DNA of 64,000 nucleotides, taken from Piscicola geometra. Lineage: Eukaryota; Annelida; Clitellata; Hirudinida; Piscicolidae. Position numbers and translations under genes: made by a program. The notes beneath the pieces were generated by a model. That model did not search any database and had not been told where the DNA came from. It saw only the letters and a program-made list of their open reading frames with translations. This document shows positions 58,701 through 64,000 of this stretch, in pieces. Location of the stretch: NCBI GenBank assembly GCA_943735955.1, contig OX030961.1:2881920-2945919 (forward strand). The letters run 5' to 3'. The number at the start of each line of letters is the position of its first letter. Position 1 is the first letter of the stretch.

Positions 58701-61031
58701 AGTGGTTGTCGCTGAGTGGCTTGCCGTCTGCCAGCATTGGACTCACCTGATATGAAGAGTGTGCTGATGTAATACTGGTGTGGTAGTAGTGGTGGCATGG
58801 TAGTAGAAGTGCGGTAGTGACAATTGTGGAGATCGATGCAGAAGTGGCGATGAACAGATAACAATGATGATTTTATGATTTCCTGGTAGTAATAACAACA
58901 CAACCAGCCCCCCATACGCCTTCAATGAACCTTGAAAATGTTGTTGGAGAGACCAGACAGGCCCCAGTACGCAGTGCCTGTGAACGAGCCTCCTACACAC
59001 AACTCTCCCACCTCGTCAGTCTTGCATAACGTCGGTGGATCTTCCAACTTCAAGACGACCATCGAGCCTGAGCGAGTGAGGGTCGGTGGTGTTAGGTGGT
59101 GGGTTTTGGCGTGAGGTGGGCACCGGTGATAAAACAAAATCAATGTGTATTCGCAACATTATGCTAATACCAAAGTGACACCCCAGACAATTATGCAATA
59201 ACACCACAACACACCGGAGCAACAACACCACAAACCCGCACAACAACACCAAACTCCCAAAAATACAACCCCGCAAACCAACCACAACCACACCCTCACA
59301 ACAACAAACCTCCAGGCAGCACTTGGCCGGAGTCTTGGAGGGTGAGTGAGGTGAGGGAGGACTCATTGTCGACCCTCACGACGCCATGACTCAGTCCGTG
59401 CATCGAGAGGACACCCCTGCCTGACGTGTTGGCGCCCGTCTTGCCCGGTCTGTCAGGGAGGGGTGTCAGTTGGAGGGGTGTCAGTTGGAGGGGTGTCAGT
59501 TGGAGGGGTGTCAGTTGGAGGGGTGTCAGTTGAAGGGGTGTCAGTTGGAGGAGTGTTGGAGAGGGTGTCAGGGGGTGTCAGTGAGGTGAGGAGAAGATTT
59601 GGTCTTTATAAAGTAGCCTAATAAATGCTGCCTTTATGTTTATTCTCATTTAATTTCCCATTCATCCTCCAATTCATCCACCCCCATTCATCCTCCAATT
59701 CATCCACCCCCATTCCTCCTCCAATTCATCCACCCCCATTCCTCCTCCAATTCATCCATCCCCATTCATCCTCCAATTCATCCATCCCCATTCATCTTTC
59801 CATACCACCACCACAGCAACTACCCCAGCAACCATCCCAACCACCACTACCACCCCCACAGCAACCATCACATATACCACCACCACCACAGCAACCACCA
59901 CAGCCACAGCGACAACCTCCTGATGGATACAGTGGCGGCTTCAGTACTGAAGGCGCATGGGCAGATGGCTTCGGGCTTGAGACCCCGGCCCTGGAAGACG
60001 TTCAAGAAGGAGTCGCAGGAGGTCAGTGACCCTATGGTTGGTTGGAGTGGTTGGTTGGAGTGGTTGGTTGGAGTGGTTGGTTGGAGTGGTTGGTTGGAGT
60101 GGTTGGTGTGGTGGTGGTTGGTTGGAGTGGTTGGTTGGAGTGGTTGGTGTGGTGGTGGTGTGGTTGCTAATGGTTGGGTGTTAAAAGTGATACTTTGGTG
60201 GTGTGGTGGCTGGAATGTTGTGGCGGTGTATTAGTGGTTGGTTTGGTCGTTGAGATGTTAGTATGGTGGTTGGATGTTGTGTTGGTAGGTGTGGTAGTGG
60301 TTGGATTTTGTGTTGGTATGTGTGGTAGTGGTTGGATGTTGCGTTGGTAGGTGTGGTAGTGGTTGGATGTTGTGTTGGTAGGTGTGGTAGTGGTTGGATG
60401 TTGTGTTGGTAGGTGTGGTAGTGGTTGGATGTTGTGTTGGTAGGTGTGGTAGTGGTTGGATGTTGTGTTGGTAGGTGTGGTAGTGGTTGGATGTTGTGTT
60501 GGTAGGTGTGGTAGTGGTTGGATGTTGTGTTGGTAGGTGTGGTAGAAGTGGCTAGATTTTGTGTTGGTGTGATGGTAATAAGGTATAAGCGTGGTGGTTA
60601 GTGTTGGCTGGGGCGTTGGTATGGTAGTAGTGAGGTGTTGGTGTGTTGCTTAGTATGGTGATAATGAGGCGCATCAACACTAAAATATCTAAAAAGACAG
60701 AAAGAGATGGAGAGGTAGACAAAAGAACACTCACAAGGGTTGGCTCCATCCGCCACCAAGAGCATCTTGAGCGACGACAGGTGGATGTCCTTGTGCTCCT
60801 TGTGTGCCAGCAAGCCCCAGTGCAGGTCCCTCGACTTGACTACAGCCACTGTCGCTGTTCGGGGTGGTGTGTGCTTGCTTTAGTGCTTGAAGGACGGGAG
60901 GGTGGGTGGGTTGTGAGGGTGGTTGAAGGACGGGAGGGTGGGTGGGTGGGTTGTGAGGGTGTCATTGATTGAGTGAGTAGTAGGGGAAGGTGGTGGGGTG
61001 ATTTGATGATGATGAATAATGAATAATAATA

Positions 61032-61075
<44 letters not shown>

Positions 61076-63845
61076 AATAACTGTTTTTCTTATTTCTTTT
61101 GCTAAGCTATAATAAAAATATTAATAATAATAATAACTATTAAACTTATTATTACGCCTTAGCAATAAAGAATAGTAAAAGCAAGACAAAGAGCAGTAGG
61201 AGAAAAAGACAAAGAGCAAGACAAAGAGCAGTAGGAAAAAAGACAAAGAGTAAGACAAAGAACAGTTGGAGAAAATGACAAAGAGTAAGACAAAGAGCAG
61301 TAGGAGAAAAGGACAAAGAGTAAGACAAAGAACAGTTGGAGAAAATGACAAAGAGTAAGACAAAGAGCAGTAGGAGAAAAGGACAAAGAGTAAGACAAAG
61401 AGGAGCACCTTTGAACTTGACGACCATCTTCATCCACGAGGCAGGGTCGATCTTCATGATGGAGTAGGGGATGAAGACGACGTGCATGCCGTTGAAGACG
61501 CTCTGTGGTGATGATGATAGTGGTGGGTAGTGATGATGATAGTGATGGGTAGTGATGATGATAGTGATGGGTAGTGATGATGATGATGATGATAGTGGTG
61601 GGTAGTGATGATGATGATGATGATAGTGGTGGGTAGTGATGATGATGACGAGATTTAGATACTGACGGAAAGAACGGAGTGCCAGAGTCCAACGTCCCTC
61701 TTGAAGTCAACCACGCACACCATCGTCTCGCCTGGTGGTCGCAGAACAAAAACATAATAATAATAATCATAATAAAATAATTATATTTATATTAAACCAA
61801 AACAATCCGTAAATAGTATCATCCCTCCACCTCCCCAAATGAATAAATGGATCGAACCAACAAAAAAAAAATCTATCCATAAACGAAAAACTTCCAAACT
61901 AGAAAAAAATGTCCCAAATACAATAAAAATGTACTTCCGAACAAGAAAAAAAAATATAAATAAATCCCCCAACAAAAAAAGAAAGTAAACTTGCAAAAAA
62001 AAAAAAAAACGAAAAAAACAGCACAAGCACCACCTTCGGAGTAGCTGCAGGCGACGTTGAGGGCCCTGCAGTGGCTGAGGACACTCGCCCTGGTGTGGCT
62101 GACGCCCGTCACGCTGCCGTCCTTCATGACCGAGTACTGGTGGGGTGGTGGTTGTTGTCGTTGCGGGAGGGTGTTAGTGGAGAAGGGGATTTTGATGGTT
62201 GTTGTGGGGGGGGGGGTGGTTATTGTGGGGAGAGTTGATGGTTGTTGTGGGAAGGGTTGATGGTTGTTGCGGGGAGGGTTGATGGTTGTTGCGGGGAGGG
62301 TTGATGGATGTTGTGGGAAGGGTTGATGGTTGTTGCGGGGAGGGTTGATGGTTGTTGCGGGGAGGGTTGATGGATGTTGTGGGAAGGGTTGATGGTTGTT
62401 GCGGGGAGGGTTGATGGTTGTTGCGGGGAGGGTTGATGGTTGTTGTGGGAAGGGTTGATGGTTGTGGTGGGGGAGGGGGGATGATGGTTGTTGTGGGGGG
62501 GGGGGGGGGGATGATGGTTGTTGTGGAGTGATGGTAGTGAAGTTAGTAATAAAGGTGAAGATCGTGATCTAGGCGGCATATGTGATAGTGGATATAAAAA
62601 TCATAAATAAAAATCGTGGAGGAATGAATGATGGAAAGTGAATGAATAAATGATGGATAAGTGAATGAATAAATGATGGATAAGTGAATGAATAAATGAT
62701 GGATAAGTGGAGGAATAAATGATGGATAAGTGAATGAATAAATGATGGATAAGTGAATGAATGAATGAAGAATGGGTGCTGAATGGGCAAACGACAGGCA
62801 CCTCGATGTAAGCAGGGGCATTGTCGGAGGGTCTGGGAGGGGGCATCCAGTCCTTGGGCGGCTTGTTGAGGCCCTCAGTCACGAACCACTGCAGTTGAGG
62901 CCACCCTGGTGGTGGTGGTGGTGAGTCATCGTCGTTCTATGTTGTTGTTGTACTGCTTAGTGATGTGTACAATAAAGATTTTGTATACACACATAGAAAC
63001 GTACACAATGGTGCAGCATAGGTAAGAATAGCACGAGTGTATACAGTACTGATAGAATGCAGTATGGCCATTATCATCATCACCATCATCATCATCAACA
63101 CAACCACCACCATCATCAACACAACCACCACCATCATCATCACTACCACCACCCTCACCATCATTATCACCACCATCACCACCATTAGTACCCCTGAAGG
63201 TGGCGACTTCTCCGTTGTTGTTGCGTGGCAGGCCCTTGTAGCAGGCCTCTGACGTCATGGCGACCGTCACTGCCAGACTGCCGAGCAGGAAGCCGATGCC
63301 TTGCTCACCCGTGTCCTGAGAGTTGGGTGAGGAGTGTAGTGAGGTTGAGAGTGAGGTGAGGGTGTGAGGGAGGGAGGTGGGATTGAGAAATACTTTAGCG
63401 TGATTATTTTATTATTTAAAAATTCATTTGGAAGCATTTTTCAAGCCATTAACAAATAAAAACAAATAAAATAAAGTAAAATTATAATTATTATTTTTTG
63501 ATAAAATTAATTTTATTCGAGTAGTGGCGCAACCCTGGAGTAGGCGGACGAGAGCCTCTTGAGTAGGGGCACTTCGATGGGCACGGGGATGACGCCAGCG
63601 GTGAGGCATGCGTAGAAGGCCACCAAGAAGGAGTGTGGCTCGTTGTTCGGGTAGACGAGCGCTACCTGCGAGCGGTGGTTGATGGGGTGTGCAATGGCGA
63701 TGACGCGGTTCAAAAGATGGTGGAATGATGCAGCAATAGTGCGGAGCTCTGACCCTGTCTCCGGGCTTGACGGAGCCTTCCCCCTTGGCACCCATCTTGT
63801 GCAGCAGGTTGTACGCAATCTTGTGAGCGTACGACAAGAGCTTGT
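48653..63845 (-). CDS. DIP2: DIP2 (disco-interacting protein 2), partial: 27 3' exons
   Basis: Large conserved protein with two adenylate-forming (FAAL-like) domains, implicated in lipid metabolism and axon patterning. Exons (minus): 63754-63845, 63534-63665, 63192-63315, 62802-62905, 62034-62136, 61667-61731, 61409-61502, 60735-60854, 59917-60031, 59310-59449, 58931-59067, 58666-58746, 58198-58410, 57282-57380, 56864-56996, 53998-54113, 53023-53115 (donor uncertain), 52281-52440, 51695-51996, 51003-51133, 50659-50750, 50325-50548, 49986-50129, 49753-49827, 49440-49620, 49105-49228, 48653-48905. About 1214 residues in window; the N-terminal part (with the DMAP1-binding domain) is beyond the edge. 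Landmarks: [114 protein letters not shown], and the invariant end [12 protein letters not shown]. Phases agree at every junction checked. Confidence 0.95.
49690..49745. repeat. (ATC)n trinucleotide array in DIP2 intron
   Basis: Fifteen or so ATC units (GAT in transcript sense) directly downstream of the DIP2 exon 49753-49827. Confidence 0.9.
51120..51480. repeat. About 62-bp G/T-rich minisatellite
   Basis: Three copies of a roughly 62-base unit beginning gtgtgagctgtttggagggt, then degenerating into ttggtgggtaggtaggtagg repeats. In transcript sense it is an A/C-rich tract that ends in the acceptor caaacag of the DIP2 exon starting at 51133, so the first repeat unit contains exon bases. Confidence 0.88.
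51525..51665. repeat. (TGGATGAA)n-type array
   Basis: Repeats of atgaatggatgg and atggatggatga beginning about 30 bases from the donor of the DIP2 exon ending at 51695 (transcript sense). Confidence 0.88.
52545..52815. repeat. 15-bp gtgatggtggtaata array
   Basis: About 16 copies of gtgatggtggtaata, interrupted twice by ttaggttgtaca blocks, in the DIP2 intron between the exons at 53023 and 52440. Confidence 0.93.
53118..53800. repeat. GTGGTGATGTGGTG minisatellite, about 680 bp
   Basis: Interleaved 9-, 12- and 21-base units (gtggtagtggtgat, gtggtggtgtggta) with strong strand bias: G/T on plus, C/A in the transcript. It leads directly into the acceptor ccactgcag of the DIP2 exon starting at 53115. 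Confidence 0.93.
54118..54720. repeat. GGGTGGGTTGGTGT G-rich minisatellite
   Basis: About 600 bases of units such as gggtgggttggtgt and gggtgtgggttggttg. The plus strand carries many GGG runs spaced a few bases apart, so it has high G-quadruplex potential. In transcript sense it is a C/A tract ending in caccaagcag, the acceptor of the DIP2 exon starting at 54113. Confidence 0.95.
54820..56616. mobile_element. piggyBac-type DNA transposon with intact ends
   Basis: A 1797-bp element in a DIP2 intron, bounded by TTAA on both sides (54816-54819 and 56617-56620), the piggyBac target duplication. Ends are 13-bp terminal inverted repeats, cccattaacgcat at left and its complement at right. Inside the ends lie copies of the palindrome tgtccttaaaaaaggaca: about 54951-54968, 56236-56253 and 56584-56601, the outer two placed next to atgcgtt. 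It encodes a broken transposase on the minus strand. The flanks at both sides resume repeat-poor intron sequence, so the insertion point is clear. Confidence 0.92.
54991..56219 (-). pseudogene. Broken piggyBac transposase
   Basis: N-terminal acidic part in one frame (56219-55932), then a frame change near 55930 to reach RRWTKKD, and another near 55830 (an A/T run) to reach the main open frame 55821-55033. The core reads as a piggyBac DDE domain up to [43 protein letters not shown] (first catalytic Asp), [12 protein letters not shown]. After CYTEI the expected segment with the second and third Asp is missing, so about 200 codons have been lost. The C-terminal Cys-rich finger is recognisable in another frame at about 55087-55000 ([21 protein letters not shown]) with a TAA inside it. 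The copy cannot make an active enzyme. Confidence 0.85.
57410..57965. repeat. gggatggtattgggatggt minisatellite
   Basis: Units of 11-14 bases (gggatggtatt, gggacggtatc, ggaatggtatt) grouped into a higher-order repeat of about 180 bases that recurs at about 57480, 57660 and 57790. It lies in the DIP2 intron upstream of the exon starting at 57380 (transcript sense). Confidence 0.93.
58500..58605. repeat. 39-bp AT-rich repeat
   Basis: Three copies of a unit with aaagttaattaaaaattg and aattaaataaaatata, in the DIP2 intron between the exons at 58666 and 58410. Confidence 0.85.
59455..59560. repeat. 15-bp tggaggggtgtcagt array
   Basis: Six to seven copies of tggaggggtgtcagt starting directly at the acceptor side of the DIP2 exon 59310-59449. 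The repeat's gtcag is the complement of the acceptor ctgac context. Confidence 0.92.
60030..60550. repeat. 10-bp and 31-bp G/T-rich arrays
   Basis: First about ten copies of ggttggagtg (60036-60155), then about nine copies of a 31-base unit containing ggttggatgttgtgttggta (60255-60545). Both fill the DIP2 intron between the exons at 60735 and 60031. Confidence 0.93.
61020..61075. repeat. (GAT)n trinucleotide array
   Basis: About 16 GAT units in the DIP2 intron between the exons at 61409 and 60854, next to AT-rich sequence. Confidence 0.9.
61165..61402. repeat. 35-bp purine-rich minisatellite
   Basis: About seven copies of a unit containing gacaaagagtaagacaaaga and gcagtaggagaaaa. It is nearly pure purine on the plus strand, so the transcript carries a long pyrimidine tract. 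It ends at the donor of the DIP2 exon 61409-61502. Confidence 0.93.
62205..62520. repeat. 22-bp gggttgatggttgttg minisatellite with poly-G runs
   Basis: About 11 copies of a unit near gggttgatggttgttgcggg, flanked by G9 and G13 runs (62207-62216, 62488-62503). The plus strand is G-rich and the transcript C-rich. It lies in the DIP2 intron upstream of the exon starting at 62136. Confidence 0.93.
62638..62770. repeat. 23-bp gaatgaataaatgatggataagt array
   Basis: Five to six copies of a 23-base unit containing aataaatgatggataagtga, just inside the donor of the DIP2 exon 62802-62905. Confidence 0.93.
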
Positions 63846-63939
63846 CTGTGTGGTGGTGGTAGTAGTTCCATTTGTACGCTACATCATAAAAGCACACACA
63901 CATAACCCCCTCCCCCGCATAATCAAAATAAAATATATA

Positions 63940-64000
63940 TAATAAATAACAAAATTATACGTATTTATAATGCGCCAAGGAATGCAACTGAGGCGCCACT
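63940..64000 (-). mobile_element. 3' end of a tRNA-SINE, cut by the window edge
   Basis: The minus strand reads agtggcgcctcagttgcatt, then ccttggcgcattataaat and an AT-rich tail. It matches the 3' part of the SINE at 18790-18990 with few differences. It lies in a DIP2 intron; the promoter half would be beyond the right edge. Confidence 0.7.

Overview
The window is nuclear DNA of an animal, most likely a marine invertebrate. The genes have many introns with GT..AG borders and use the standard code. Their products are animal proteins: DIP2, delphilin, TANGO1, TRA2, a concentrative nucleoside transporter and an ankyrin-rich TRP channel. The genome looks compact, with ten recognisable genes plus the start of a repeat-filled eleventh-kilobase-scale gap here and there. 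I cannot name the phylum from sequence alone. Exon coordinates below were built by hand from splice sites, reading phase and remembered family sequences; for nearly every gene the phases close exactly from start to stop.

Layout. 1-3230 (+): 3' half of RRP12 (ribosome biogenesis), beginning inside an intron made of a 46-bp minisatellite. 3363-6083 (-): TELO2 (TTT complex), tail to tail with RRP12 with 132 bp between the stops. 7003-14282 (-): a short TANGO1/cTAGE5-type ER exit-site protein. 14.3-19.6 kb: mostly non-coding, with one tRNA-derived SINE and a possible decayed gene fragment near 17.2 kb. 19643-21272 (+): TRA2 splicing factor. 21806-29709 (+): delphilin-like formin with three PDZ domains, two harmonin-homology domains, FH1 and FH2. 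30078-30677 (+): a UPF0728 (C10orf53) mini-gene. 31024-34046 (-): RABGGTB. 34996-39360 (+): SLC28-type transporter with an altered substrate site. 39905-41293 (-): CHMP1A (ESCRT-III). 41853-45836 (-): TRP channel carried almost wholly by one 3.8-kb exon. 45.8-48.6 kb: no gene seen. 48653-63845 (-): last 27 exons of DIP2; its N-terminal roughly 350 codons lie beyond the right edge. One DIP2 intron holds a complete-ended but broken piggyBac element.

The genes are unrelated housekeeping and signalling genes, not an operon or pathway cluster. Membrane traffic is represented several times (TANGO1, RABGGTB, CHMP1A), which I read as chance. The strongest common theme is the introns: nearly every one is filled by its own private tandem repeat, and in many cases the repeat runs right up to, and forms, the 3' splice site.

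The items I find most worth following are the transporter that lacks the usual nucleoside-contact motif, the TRP channel with a TRPA-like ankyrin array and a TRPV-like pore end, the SH3-less TANGO1, the extra PDZ in delphilin, and the repeat-built splice acceptors.
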